Source: Pseudomonadota bacterium (GTDB lineage Bacteria > Pseudomonadota > Alphaproteobacteria > Rhizobiales > Xanthobacteraceae). From it: a stretch of 29,959 nucleotides of DNA. The stretch's first letter is position 1. Each line of letters starts with the position of its first letter. The notes below the pieces were generated by a model. It did not search any database. It was not told where the DNA came from and saw only the letters and a program-made list of their open reading frames with translations. A program made the translations under genes and the position numbers. The stretch spans positions 1 to 29,959 of the forward strand of contig JAEWJH010000092.1 of NCBI GenBank assembly GCA_023386635.1, written 5' to 3'. This document shows positions 1 through 8,055 of the stretch, one piece after another.

Positions 1-469
<469 letters not shown>

Positions 470-483
470 ACACGATGACTGTC

Positions 484-556
484 ATGCCCGGCCCTGTGCC
501 GGGCATCCACGTCTTTGGACAGAAGAAGGCGTGGATGGCCGGGACAAGCCCGGCCA
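484..556. repeat. Composite palindromic intergenic repeat between gap and pgk
   Basis: Three hairpins follow one another in the gap-pgk spacer. ATGCCCGGC (484-492) pairs with GCCGGGCAT (498-506). CATCCACG (504-511) pairs with CGTGGATG (530-537). TGGCCGGG (536-543) pairs with CCCGGCCA (549-556). No T-run follows, so it is not a classical terminator. From memory, this ATGCCCGG...CGTGGATGGCCGGG...CCCGGCCA pattern is a common intergenic repeat in Bradyrhizobium-like genomes. It lies just before the pgk ribosome binding site and could act as an mRNA-processing or stability element. Confidence 0.75.
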
Positions 557-576
557 CGACGGGGAGTGAAAGGCAC

Positions 577-1767
577 ATGAGTTTCCGCACCCTCGATCAG
601 GCCGATCTCAACAACAAGCGCGTGCTGCTGCGCGTCGACCTCAACGTGCCGATGGCCGACGGCAAGGTCAGCGACGCCACCCGCATCGAGCGCGCGGCGC
701 AGACCATCAAGGAGATCGCCGGCAAGGGCGGTAAGGTGATCCTGTTGTCGCATTTCGGCCGGCCCAAGGGCCGCGATGCGAAGGATTCGCTGAAGCCGGT
801 CGCCGCCGCGGTGGCGCACATCATCGGCAAGCCGGTGGCCTTCGCCGACGACTGCATCGGCGAGGCGGCAGAGAAAGCCGTCGCCGCAATGAAAGCCGGC
901 GACATTCTCTGCCTCGAGAACACCCGCTTCCACAAGGAAGAGGAAAAGAACGATCCCGCTTTCGTCGCCGCGCTCGCCAAGCTCGGCGACATTTTTGTCA
1001 ACGACGCCTTCTCGGCCGCGCACCGCGCGCACGCCTCGACCGAAGGCCTCGGCCACAAGCTCCCGGCCTATGCCGGCCGCGCCATGCAGGCCGAACTCGA
1101 AGCACTCGGGAAGGCGCTGGAGCATCCGAAGAAGCCGGTGATCGCCATCATCGGCGGCGCCAAGGTCTCGACCAAGCTCGACCTCTTGGAAAACCTGATC
1201 GCCAAGGTCGATGCGCTCGTCATCGGCGGCGGCATGGCCAACACCTTCCTGCACGCGCAGGGCGTCGCCATCGGCAAGTCGCTGGCGGAGAAGGATCTCG
1301 CCGACACCGCGCGCCGCATCATGGCCAAGGCGGAAGCCGCCAACTGCGCGATCATCCTGCCGGTCGATGCCGTCGTCGCGTTCCACTTCGAAAAGGATGC
1401 GCCGTCGCACGCCTACGGGCTCGATGCGATCCCGGCCGACGGCATGATCCTCGACGTCGGCCCGCAGTCGATCGAGCGGGTGAAAGCCGCGCTCGATGAC
1501 GCCCGGACGCTGGTGTGGAACGGACCGCTCGGCGCGTTCGAACTGCATCCGTTCGACAAGGCGACGGTGGCGGCGGCGAAATATGCGGCCGAACGCACCA
1601 AGGCCGGCAAGCTCGTGTCGGTCGCCGGCGGCGGCGACACTGTGGCCGCGCTCAATCACGCGCACGTCGCCGAGGACTTCACCTACATTTCGACCGCGGG
1701 CGGCGCTTTCCTCGAATGGATGGAAGGCAAGGCGCTGCCGGGCGTCGAGGTGCTGCGGAACAAGTGA
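577..1767 (+). CDS. pgk: Phosphoglycerate kinase
   Basis: This 396-residue enzyme moves a phosphate between 1,3-bisphosphoglycerate and ADP, giving 3-phosphoglycerate and ATP, in the cytoplasm. Length is normal for bacterial PGK. Landmarks in order are RVDLNVP near residue 20, SHFGRPKG near 60, LENTRFHKEEEKND, FVNDAFSAAHRAHAST, the GGAKVSTK and GGGMANTFL segments, NGPLGAFE, and the C-terminal nucleotide-binding GGGDT. The frame stays open upstream as far as 412, but ATG 577 is preferred because a GGAG ribosome binding site lies about 11 bases ahead and the protein then starts MSFRTLDQADL, as usual for the family. The upstream extension would run through the palindromic repeat. Confidence 0.98.
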   Translation: MSFRTLDQADLNNKRVLLRVDLNVPMADGKVSDATRIERAAQTIKEIAGKGGKVILLSHFGRPKGRDAKDSLKPVAAAVAHIIGKPVAFADDCIGEAAEKAVAAMKAGDILCLENTRFHKEEEKNDPAFVAALAKLGDIFVNDAFSAAHRAHASTEGLGHKLPAYAGRAMQAELEALGKALEHPKKPVIAIIGGAKVSTKLDLLENLIAKVDALVIGGGMANTFLHAQGVAIGKSLAEKDLADTARRIMAKAEAANCAIILPVDAVVAFHFEKDAPSHAYGLDAIPADGMILDVGPQSIERVKAALDDARTLVWNGPLGAFELHPFDKATVAAAKYAAERTKAGKLVSVAGGGDTVAALNHAHVAEDFTYISTAGGAFLEWMEGKALPGVEVLRNK

Positions 1768-1772
1768 CGGCT

Positions 1773-1868
1773 GTCATTCCGGACGGCGCGACGCGACGAC
1801 CCGGAATCCAGCTTCGACTGATTGTGTAACGGGATTCCGGGTTCGCGCTTCACGCGCCCCGGAATGAC
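1773..1868. repeat. Nested palindromic repeat between pgk and the aldolase gene
   Basis: The outer arms GTCATTCCGG (1773-1782) and CCGGAATGAC (1859-1868) are perfect complements. Inside them CCCGGAATCC (1800-1809) pairs with GGATTCCGGG (1832-1841), and a small GCGC...GCGC hairpin sits near 1845-1857. This is a two-level cruciform-like element. A second, decayed copy with the same GTCATTCCGG arm is at 25704. It ends just before the ribosome binding site of the aldolase gene. Confidence 0.75.
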
Positions 1869-1889
1869 AATGACGAGAGGGAGCGAGCA

Positions 1890-2915
1890 ATGAATCTCGA
1901 TGAACTGAACAAGGTCGCGCAGGCGATGGTGGCCCCGGGCAAGGGCATCCTCGCCGCCGACGAATCCTCGGGCACCATCAAGAAGCGGTTCGACGCGATC
2001 GGCGTCGAGTCGACCGAGGACAACCGCCGCGACTATCGCGAGCTGCTGTTCAGGTCGACCGACGCGATGAAGAACCACATCTCCGGCGTGATCCTCTACG
2101 ACGAGACGATCTGGCAGAAGGCCAAGGACGGCACACCGCTCGTTGACCTGATCAAGCAGACCGGCGCGATCCCCGGCATCAAGGTCGACGAAGGCACGCA
2201 GCCGCTGCCGAACTGCCCCGGCGAACTGATCACCGTCGGCCTCGACAAGCTCGCCGGCCGGCTCACCAAGTACTACGAGCAGGGCGCGCGCTTCGCCAAG
2301 TGGCGCGCGGTGATCGACATCGGCGCCGGCATCCCGAGCTACGCCGCGATCTCGACCAACGCGCATGCGCTCGCGCGCTATGCCGCACTGTGCCAGCAGG
2401 CGCAGATCGTGCCGATCGTCGAGCCGGAAGTGCTGATGGACGGCGCGCACGACATCGACCGCTGCTACGAGGTCACCGAGTTCGTGCTCAAGGAGACGTT
2501 CCAGCAGCTCTACTACCAGAAGGTCGCGCTGGAAGGCATCGTGCTCAAGCCGAACATGGCGATCTCCGGCAAGAAGAGCGCGAAGAAGGCTTCGGTGCAG
2601 GAAGTCGCCGAGAAGACCGTGCGCATGCTCAAGAACTGCGTTCCGGGCGCGGTGCCGGGCATCGCCTTCCTGTCGGGCGGCCAGTCCGACGAGGAAGCCA
2701 CCGCGCATCTCGACGCGATGAACAAGATCGGCAACCTGCCGTGGAAGCTCACCTTCTCCTACGGTCGCGCGCTGCAGGCGGCGCCGCAGAAGGCGTGGAG
2801 CGGCAAGTCCGGCAACGTCGGTGCCGCGCAGGGCGCGTTCGCCCACCGCGCCAAGATGAACGGCCTCGCCTCGCTCGGCGAATGGAAGGCCGATCTGGAA
2901 AAGAAGGCGGCCTGA
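1890..2915 (+). CDS. fba: Fructose-bisphosphate aldolase, class I (eukaryotic-type fold)
   Basis: This 341-residue protein is a metal-independent class I aldolase that cleaves or forms fructose 1,6-bisphosphate by a Schiff base. It aligns along its whole length with animal and plant aldolases. Landmarks are GILAADESSGTIKKRF (Asp24), FAKWR (Lys137, active-site region), VPIVEPE, the Schiff-base segment LEGIVLKPNM with Lys220, FLSGGQSDEEA, and TFSYGRALQ. The C-terminal Tyr tail of the animal enzymes is not present; the protein ends EKKAA. A GAGAGGGAG ribosome binding site lies 6 to 15 bases before ATG 1890. It is the last gene of the gap-pgk-aldolase run and a strong terminator follows 25 bases after the stop. 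Confidence 0.97.
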   Translation: MNLDELNKVAQAMVAPGKGILAADESSGTIKKRFDAIGVESTEDNRRDYRELLFRSTDAMKNHISGVILYDETIWQKAKDGTPLVDLIKQTGAIPGIKVDEGTQPLPNCPGELITVGLDKLAGRLTKYYEQGARFAKWRAVIDIGAGIPSYAAISTNAHALARYAALCQQAQIVPIVEPEVLMDGAHDIDRCYEVTEFVLKETFQQLYYQKVALEGIVLKPNMAISGKKSAKKASVQEVAEKTVRMLKNCVPGAVPGIAFLSGGQSDEEATAHLDAMNKIGNLPWKLTFSYGRALQAAPQKAWSGKSGNVGAAQGAFAHRAKMNGLASLGEWKADLEKKAA

Positions 2916-2940
2916 TCCTTTCGCTGTTTACCGAATGAAA

Positions 2941-2968
2941 ATGGCCCCGCTTGCGGGGCCATTTTTTT
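2941..2968. terminator. Rho-independent terminator shared by the aldolase and AraC genes
   Basis: ATGGCCCCG (2941-2949) pairs with CGGGGCCAT (2954-2962) over a CTTG loop, followed by seven T residues on the + strand. The opposite strand also ends in a short T-run (from the AAAA before the stem), so it can stop both convergent genes. The T-run overlaps the end of the AraC coding region. Confidence 0.93.
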
Positions 2969-3896
2969 ATCGAGCGGTCCGGCGCCGCAGATCGCGCGGC
3001 GTCTCGCCGTAGCGTGCCCGAAACGCGCGGCTGAAATGCGACAGATCGTTGAAGCCGTGGCGATAGGCGATCTCGGAAATGCCGCACGCCGCCTGTGCCG
3101 GATCGCTCAGTGCCTGATGACAGGCCGCAAGGCGGTTCTCCAGCAGCCAGCGGCTGAAGCTGGTGCCGGTCGCTGCGAAACGAAGCTGCAAGGTCCGCAA
3201 CGATATCTTCAGATGCGCGGCGACCTGCTGCGGCGACAGGTCGGGATCGCCCAGATGCGCGCTGCAGAAGGCAACGATCGCCTGCATCTGCGCGGCGCCG
3301 GGCGCTGCCGCCACCTCCTCGCCCGAGGTCGCGAGCGCGAGCAGATTGCACAGATTGTCGGTGAGCAGTTGGGCCTGCGCCGGATCGAGCGGATCGTCGC
3401 CGGCAAGTTGCAAAACGTGCCGGCGCGCCAGATCGGCGAACGGCGACGACGCCGCGATCTTGCCGATCCCCGTTCGCCGCAGCCATGGCGCGCGCAGTTC
3501 CAGCGTGTCGCGCGGCACCACCGCGAGGATGCGGCTCACCGCGCCGGGAAACGCCACCTGAAACGGCCGCGCGCCGTCGATGATGCCGATCTCGCCGGGC
3601 TCCAGCCAGAATTCGCGGCCGGACTGCATCATCGCGCTGCGGCCGCGCTGCTGGATGCTGATGAGATAGCGATCGTCATCCGCCGTCACCAGATGATGCC
3701 GGTCGCGGACGATCGTATGGGCTGTCGAGCGGAATGACGCGAACCGCAGATCGCCGAACTGGCGGCCGGCGATGGCCGCGCGAAAGTCGCTGCGCGGCGC
3801 CTCGGGCGTCACATTGAGCACGGTGGCGCAGACCGCCTCGCGCCAGAACGCGATGCTGTCGGACGCCTTGACCGTATCGGTCGACCACTCCTGCAC
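2967..3896 (-). CDS. AraC-family transcriptional regulator
   Basis: This 309-residue protein has the two-part build of AraC regulators. The N-terminal part (about residues 30-190) resembles the AraC-binding-like domain found in FeaR/NahR-like activators, with FWREAV near the start and EPGEIGIIDGARPFQV in the middle. The C-terminal part (about 205-305) holds two helix-turn-helix motifs, LSPQQVAAHLKISLRTLQLRF and the signature ISEIAYRHGFNDLSHFSRAF followed by YGETPRDLR. It is read away from the Fe-S/flavoprotein operon across a 113-base spacer, so it probably controls that operon. Regulators of this subclass often sense aromatic or related small acids; the actual ligand is not readable. Confidence 0.92.
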   Translation of the reverse strand: MQEWSTDTVKASDSIAFWREAVCATVLNVTPEAPRSDFRAAIAGRQFGDLRFASFRSTAHTIVRDRHHLVTADDDRYLISIQQRGRSAMMQSGREFWLEPGEIGIIDGARPFQVAFPGAVSRILAVVPRDTLELRAPWLRRTGIGKIAASSPFADLARRHVLQLAGDDPLDPAQAQLLTDNLCNLLALATSGEEVAAAPGAAQMQAIVAFCSAHLGDPDLSPQQVAAHLKISLRTLQLRFAATGTSFSRWLLENRLAACHQALSDPAQAACGISEIAYRHGFNDLSHFSRAFRARYGETPRDLRRRTAR

Positions 3897-4009
3897 CGCT
3901 CGCTCCCGTCAGGCTGCCGGCGGCAAAGCCTACACCCTTTGCGCGCCCGGCAAAATCCGGATGCGCGCTGGTCCAAGACCGCCGGGCCGCGCCGGCCTAC
4001 CCTGGCGGC
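3897..4009. promoter_or_regulatory. Divergent promoter region, possible AraC operator half-sites
   Basis: The 113-base spacer must hold the promoters of both the AraC gene and the Fe-S/flavoprotein operon. CGGCAAA occurs twice in direct orientation, at 3921-3927 and 3948-3954, 27 bases apart. Direct half-sites are usual for AraC proteins, but the match is short and the usual spacing is nearer 21 bases. No clear -35/-10 pair could be picked for either side. Confidence 0.3.
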
Positions 4010-5341
4010 ATGCAGACCCACTTCACCGCCGCGCAATTGCAGGACCCTGGCATCGCCGAAGCCGATACGATCCTGCGCACCTGCGTCCATTACGGCTTCT
4101 GCACCAACACCTGCCCGACCTATGTACTGACCCGCGACGAGAATGAATCGCCGCGCGGCCGCATCGACCTGATCCGGGCCATGCTGGAACGCGGCGGCAC
4201 GCCCGACGCCAAGACCGTAGCGCATCTCGATAGCTGCCTCTCCTGCCTGTCCTGCATGACCACCTGCGCGGTGAAGGTCGACTACGCGCATCTGATCGAC
4301 CGGGCGCGGGTGCATATCGAACAGCATTTCAACCGCGGCCTCGCCGACCGGCTGATGCGTGCGCTGCTCGCAACGGTCTTGCCGCGACCGCGCCTGTTCC
4401 TCGCGCTGCTGTCCGCCGGGCGGCTGGCGAAGCCGCTGGCGGCCATCCTGCCGGCGCGGCTGCGCGCGCTACTGACGATGATTCCCGCGCGGATCGCGCC
4501 CGATGTGCTGGCGCCGCAGGTGTTTGCGGCCGAAGGAGCGCGGCGTTATCGCGTCGCGTTGCTCGCCGGCTGCGCGCAGCAGGCGCTCGACGGCGACATC
4601 AACGCCGCGACCATCCGGCTGTTGCGCCGCCACGGCTGCGAGGTGGTGATCGCCCCGGACAGCGGCTGCTGCGGCTCGCTGACGCTGCATATGGGCCGCG
4701 AGGACGACGCGAAGCGTTATGCGCGGGCCAATGTCGCCGCCTGGATGCGCGAGCAGGCGACCGGCCTCGACGCGATCATCGTCAATGCGTCGGGCTGCGG
4801 CACGACGGTGAAAGACTACGGCCATCTGCTCGGCGACGACGACGCGCGCCGGATCGCCGCGCTGACGAAGGACGTCAGCGAGTTTCTCACCGAGATCGGC
4901 GTCCAGACCGGGAACCTGCCTGCCTATCGCGTCGCCTATCACGATCCCTGCTCGATGCAGCACGGGCAGAAGGTGATCGACCAGCCGCGCGCGTTGTTGC
5001 GCGCGGCCGGCCTGCGCGTCGTCGATGTGCCGGAACGGCATTTCTGCTGCGGTTCCGCCGGCACCTATAATCTGTTGCAGCCGGCGATGGCGCAGCAACT
5101 CGGCGCACGCAAGGCGGCGCACATCGCCAGCACAGATCCCGACGTCGTCGCCACCGGCAATATCGGCTGCATGACGCAGCTCGCGCATCATCTCGGCCGC
5201 CCCGTGGTGCACACCGTCGAACTCATCGACTGGGCGACCGGCGGCCCGCGCCCCGCCGCGCTCGACGGCATCACCTTGCGCGAGCCGACGCCCGAGATTC
5301 AAACCGACAGCGCGCCGGCCGCCAATGCCGGCTTCTGGTGA
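4010..5341 (+). CDS. GlcF-like iron-sulfur electron-transfer subunit (CCG domains)
   Basis: This 443-residue protein matches the glycolate oxidase iron-sulfur subunit family. Two ferredoxin-like motifs lie at the N-terminus. The first reads CVHYGFCTNTCP (Cys25, Cys31, Cys35), with Tyr28 where many GlcF proteins have a second Cys; the second, CLSCLSCMTTC (Cys76, 79, 82, 86), is complete. Two cysteine-rich CCG domains follow, marked by DSGCCGSLTLHMG and by HDPCSMQHG ... HFCCGSAGTYN. Such proteins pass electrons from a flavoprotein to the membrane quinone pool. The stop codon overlaps an ATG of the next gene, a VAO-type flavoprotein, so the two are probably subunits of one enzyme. There is no glcD or glcE nearby, so the name glcF is not assigned. 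Start ATG 4010 has only a weak ribosome binding site. Confidence 0.92.
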   Translation: MQTHFTAAQLQDPGIAEADTILRTCVHYGFCTNTCPTYVLTRDENESPRGRIDLIRAMLERGGTPDAKTVAHLDSCLSCLSCMTTCAVKVDYAHLIDRARVHIEQHFNRGLADRLMRALLATVLPRPRLFLALLSAGRLAKPLAAILPARLRALLTMIPARIAPDVLAPQVFAAEGARRYRVALLAGCAQQALDGDINAATIRLLRRHGCEVVIAPDSGCCGSLTLHMGREDDAKRYARANVAAWMREQATGLDAIIVNASGCGTTVKDYGHLLGDDDARRIAALTKDVSEFLTEIGVQTGNLPAYRVAYHDPCSMQHGQKVIDQPRALLRAAGLRVVDVPERHFCCGSAGTYNLLQPAMAQQLGARKAAHIASTDPDVVATGNIGCMTQLAHHLGRPVVHTVELIDWATGGPRPAALDGITLREPTPEIQTDSAPAANAGFW

Positions 5342-5352
5342 TGGAGAGCACC

Positions 5353-6864
5353 ATGTCCGCCAACGTCGATGCATTCTTTCAGGAAATCACGCGCAGCCTC
5401 GGCCCCGACGCGGTCAACCGCAGCGAGGAGACACTGATCCGCTACGGCGAAAACACCATGCCCGGCGGCGACCGCCGGCCGGCCGGCGTCATCTATCCGG
5501 GATCGACCGCGGAGGTGCAGACGGTCGTGCGCGCGGCCAACACGCATCGGGTGCCGCTCTATCCCGTCTCGACCGGCAACAATATCGGGCTTGGCAGCCG
5601 TTCCGCGTCCACCGCCGGACAGGTGATCCTCGATCTCGGCCGGCGCATGAACCGGATCCTCGAGATCAACGACCGGCTCGCTTATGCCGTCGTCGAGCCC
5701 GGCGTCACCTATCAGGCGATGTATGACGAACTGGTGCGACGCGGCAATCAGTTGATGCTCGATGTCACCTCAGGCCCGCCGCAGGGTGGCATGATCGGCA
5801 ACGCGCTGGACAAGGGCGCGGGCTACACGCCCTATTTCGATCACTTCGGCTTTTCCTGCGGCATGGAAGTGGTGCTCGGCAACGGCGAACTGCTGCGCAC
5901 CGGCGACGGCTCGCTCGACGCCGACACGCTGGTAAACTGGCACACCTCGAAATATTCGTTCGGGCCGATCCTCGATGGTCTGTTCACCCAGTCGAATTTC
6001 GGCGTGGTGACGCGCATGGGCCTGTGGCTGATGCCGCGTCCGCCGGCGGTCCAGTCCTTCCACTTCACGTTCCCCGACGATGACGACCTCGCCGAGGTCA
6101 TCGAACTGTGCCGGCCGCTGAAACTGTCGAACTTCGTGCCGACCCTGTTCCGCGTCGCCAACGACCTCTATCTCACCGCGTCGGAAGGCGAGAGCCCGGA
6201 GGCACGCAGCGGCCGCAGCCTCAGCACCGAAGCGCGCAAGGCGCTGCAGCAGAAATTCGGTGTCGGCGCGTGGACCGTGTCCGGCGGTTTTTACGGCCCG
6301 AACGAAGCCGCCATCGCACCGATGATCCAGCGCGTGCGTGATCATTTCGGCAAGTCGGGCAAGGCGCGCTACATCGACCACCAGCAGGCGCAGAGCGTGC
6401 CGACCTTGCAGGTCGCGATCAATGCCTTCTCCGGCAAACCGTCCTTAGGAGAACTGGGCCTGCTGAAATGGCGGCCGGGCGGCGGCAATATCTGGTTCAC
6501 GCCGGGCACGCCCATGGACGGCGCCATCGCCAACGAATTCCAGACGCTGTGCCGCGGCATCTACGAGCGCCACGGTCTCGACTATACGGTGATGAATGTC
6601 TGCGGCGCGCGTTTCGCTCGCGGCCTGCACGTCATAACCTTCAACCGCGAGGATCAGGACGAGCGGCAGCGCGCCGACGCCTGCTATCGGGAGATGGCTG
6701 ATGCCTTTGCCGCGCGCGGGGTGTTCGTCGGCCGGGCGCCGCTCGACTATCACGCGATGCATTTCGGCCAGACGATGCCTGGATTCCAGACCGCCTGTAA
6801 CGCTGTCAAACAAGCGCTCGATCCGAACAACGTGATCGCGCCCGGCCGCTACGGGATGACGTGA
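5353..6864 (+). CDS. FAD-dependent oxidase/dehydrogenase, vanillyl-alcohol oxidase / 4-cresol dehydrogenase family
   Basis: The 503-residue protein has the p-cresol methylhydroxylase-type FAD fold. The FAD-binding loop PVSTGNNIGLGS is at about 71-82. It is followed by the family-typical RMNRILEIN, AYAVVEPGVTYQAMYDEL, GNALDKGAGYTPYFDHF, CGMEVVL and DGLFTQSNFGVVTRMG, and by the C-terminal DPNNVIAPGRYGM. These segments resemble vanillyl-alcohol oxidase, PchF and eugenol hydroxylase more than GlcD, which suggests a phenolic substrate. A His at about 426 (GLHVITF) may correspond to the covalent flavin His, but this is unsure. ATG 5353 is chosen because GGAG lies six bases before it; ATG 5341 overlaps the upstream stop (TGATG) and also reads in frame. 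The partner is the preceding Fe-S protein, not the cytochrome c usual for PchF. Confidence 0.88.
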   Translation: MSANVDAFFQEITRSLGPDAVNRSEETLIRYGENTMPGGDRRPAGVIYPGSTAEVQTVVRAANTHRVPLYPVSTGNNIGLGSRSASTAGQVILDLGRRMNRILEINDRLAYAVVEPGVTYQAMYDELVRRGNQLMLDVTSGPPQGGMIGNALDKGAGYTPYFDHFGFSCGMEVVLGNGELLRTGDGSLDADTLVNWHTSKYSFGPILDGLFTQSNFGVVTRMGLWLMPRPPAVQSFHFTFPDDDDLAEVIELCRPLKLSNFVPTLFRVANDLYLTASEGESPEARSGRSLSTEARKALQQKFGVGAWTVSGGFYGPNEAAIAPMIQRVRDHFGKSGKARYIDHQQAQSVPTLQVAINAFSGKPSLGELGLLKWRPGGGNIWFTPGTPMDGAIANEFQTLCRGIYERHGLDYTVMNVCGARFARGLHVITFNREDQDERQRADACYREMADAFAARGVFVGRAPLDYHAMHFGQTMPGFQTACNAVKQALDPNNVIAPGRYGMT

Positions 6865-6884
6865 TCGCACTTTAAATTAACAAA

Positions 6885-6919
6885 GCGAGGCCGCCCGTCC
6901 GATGGGCAGCCTCGCCTTT
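6885..6919. terminator. Terminator between the flavoprotein gene and the Thr-rich protein gene
   Basis: GCGAGGC (6885-6891) pairs with GCCTCGC (6909-6915), and GCCC (6893-6896) with GGGC (6904-6907), giving an 11-bp stem with a single mismatch. The minus strand continues TTTGTTAATTT, a better T-rich tail than the plus strand's CTTTC, so it mainly ends the minus-strand gene. Confidence 0.75.
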
Positions 6920-6939
6920 CAGGCAGTTGGTCTCAGATC

Positions 6940-7263
6940 CTAGTAGCAATCCTGCCGCTTGCGGGTATCGGTCCCCAGCAGCGTGGTGTCGCGGGTGGTC
7001 GTGGTGGTGCAGTCGACGCCGGCGCCGGTCGTGGACGTCGTGGTCTTGCTCCGCACGCCACCCAGGATCGGCGAGGTCGAGTGCTCCGTGGTGGTCGACG
7101 TGGTCGGCGCCTGCTGAATCACGACCGGCGCGCGCTCCTCGACCACGACCGGCGGATTGCGCTGCTCGATCACAGTGGTGGTTTGGGCGGAAGCCGCCAG
7201 CGAACCGAAGGCCGAAGCAGCCAGTCCGAGTCCAATGACCGCGATGACATGCGTTTTCTTCAT
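6940..7263 (-). CDS. Small secreted threonine-rich protein, function unknown
   Basis: The 107-residue product begins MKKTHVIAVIGLGLAASAFG and has a clear signal peptide with a likely cut after ASA (residue 26). The mature part of about 81 residues has roughly 23 Thr, in runs such as TTTSTT and CTTTTT, a VVVEERAPVVIQQ stretch, and two Cys (85 and 106) that could form a disulfide. I recognise no domain. The start at 7263 is preferred over one ten codons upstream because AGGGGAA lies about nine bases before it and because the shorter product starts with the signal peptide. A GGAAC-N16-CGTT promoter lies about 34 bases upstream, which points to general stress control by EcfG. A periplasmic or surface stress protein is an inference. 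Confidence 0.8.
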   Translation of the reverse strand: MKKTHVIAVIGLGLAASAFGSLAASAQTTTVIEQRNPPVVVEERAPVVIQQAPTTSTTTEHSTSPILGGVRSKTTTSTTGAGVDCTTTTTRDTTLLGTDTRKRQDCY

Positions 7264-7296
7264 GGGTGAGTTCCCCTGGTTAAAAGCTGCCAAGAA

Positions 7297-7321
7297 AACG
7301 CTGAGACCGGCCCCATGTTCC
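7297..7321 (-). promoter_or_regulatory. EcfG-type (general stress response) promoter
   Basis: Read on the minus strand, GGAAC (7321-7317) and CGTT (7300-7297) are separated by exactly 16 bases. This equals the EcfG consensus of alphaproteobacteria, GGAAC-N16/17-CGTT. The -10 lies about 34 bases before the start codon of the Thr-rich secreted protein, a normal distance. Confidence 0.65.
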
Positions 7322-7364
7322 TGTAAGTTCCAGGTTACTTTTTCAAGGCCACAAGGAACCTAAC

Positions 7365-7994
7365 GTGATCGACCTGTATACCTGGACCACGCCGAACGGC
7401 CGCAAGGCTTCCATCATGCTGGAAGAGATCGGCATCCCTTACACCGTCCATGCCGTCGACATCGGCAAGGACGAGCAGTTCAAGCCGGACTTCCTGAAAA
7501 TCTCTCCGAACAATCGCATTCCGGCGATCGTCGATCGCGACAACGGCATGTCGCTGATGGAGACCGGCGCCATCATGATCTATCTCGCCGACAAGACCGG
7601 CAAGCTGCTGCCGAAATCCGGCGAGGCGCGCTATCGCGTGATCGAGTGGCTGATGTGGCAGATGGGCGGCATCGGTCCGATGCTCGGGCAGGTGCATCAC
7701 TTCGTGAAGTATAATCCCGGCAAGGCGCCCTATGCCGAAGAGCGCTACAGCAAGGAAGCCCACCGCCTCTACAAGGTGCTGAACACGCGTCTCGAAGGCC
7801 GCGAATTTGTCGCCGACGATTATTCCATCGCCGACATCGCCACCTGGCCGTGGATCTCGCGCTACGAATGGCAGCAGATCGACATGACGCAATATCCGAA
7901 CGTGAAGCGCTGGTACGAAACCATCGCGCGTCGTCCGGCGGTGCAGCGCGGCTACAAGGTACCGAAGAACGTCGGCGAGATTCCAATGCCGTAA
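7365..7994 (+). CDS. yfcG: Glutathione S-transferase, YfcG/Nu-class-like
   Basis: This 209-residue protein has the thioredoxin-like N-domain (about 1-85) and helical C-domain of glutathione transferases. It begins MIDLYTWTTPNGRKASIMLEE and carries LKISPNNRIPAIVDRDNG, a pattern close to E. coli YfcG and YghU, which show glutathione-dependent disulfide-bond reductase and peroxidase activity rather than classical conjugation. The C-domain has DDYSIADIATWPW, the family N-capping box. The start is GTG 7365, supported by AAGGA seven bases upstream. It stands alone between a minus-strand gene and a terminator 25 bases after its stop. A role in thiol redox defence is inferred from the family. Confidence 0.9.
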   Translation: MIDLYTWTTPNGRKASIMLEEIGIPYTVHAVDIGKDEQFKPDFLKISPNNRIPAIVDRDNGMSLMETGAIMIYLADKTGKLLPKSGEARYRVIEWLMWQMGGIGPMLGQVHHFVKYNPGKAPYAEERYSKEAHRLYKVLNTRLEGREFVADDYSIADIATWPWISRYEWQQIDMTQYPNVKRWYETIARRPAVQRGYKVPKNVGEIPMP

Positions 7995-8017
7995 TCGGCT
8001 GAAGCAACCGCAAAAAA

Positions 8018-8055
8018 GGCCGGCGCCCCTGTATTGGATCGGGCGCCGGCTTTTC
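8018..8055 (+). terminator. Rho-independent terminator of the glutathione transferase gene
   Basis: GCCGGCGCCC (8019-8028) pairs perfectly with GGGCGCCGGC (8041-8050) over a 12-base loop, followed by TTTTC. An A-run before the stem gives some activity in the other direction as well. Confidence 0.9.

Noticed and set aside
4010..6864. Glycolate oxidase operon (glcDEF)
   Set aside because: There is no glcE, and the flavoprotein's segments fit the VAO/4-cresol family better than GlcD.
6872..6880. TTAA-A-TTAA near 6872 as another CtrA box
   Set aside because: The two TTAA halves are one base apart, not seven, and lie between a stop codon and a terminator.
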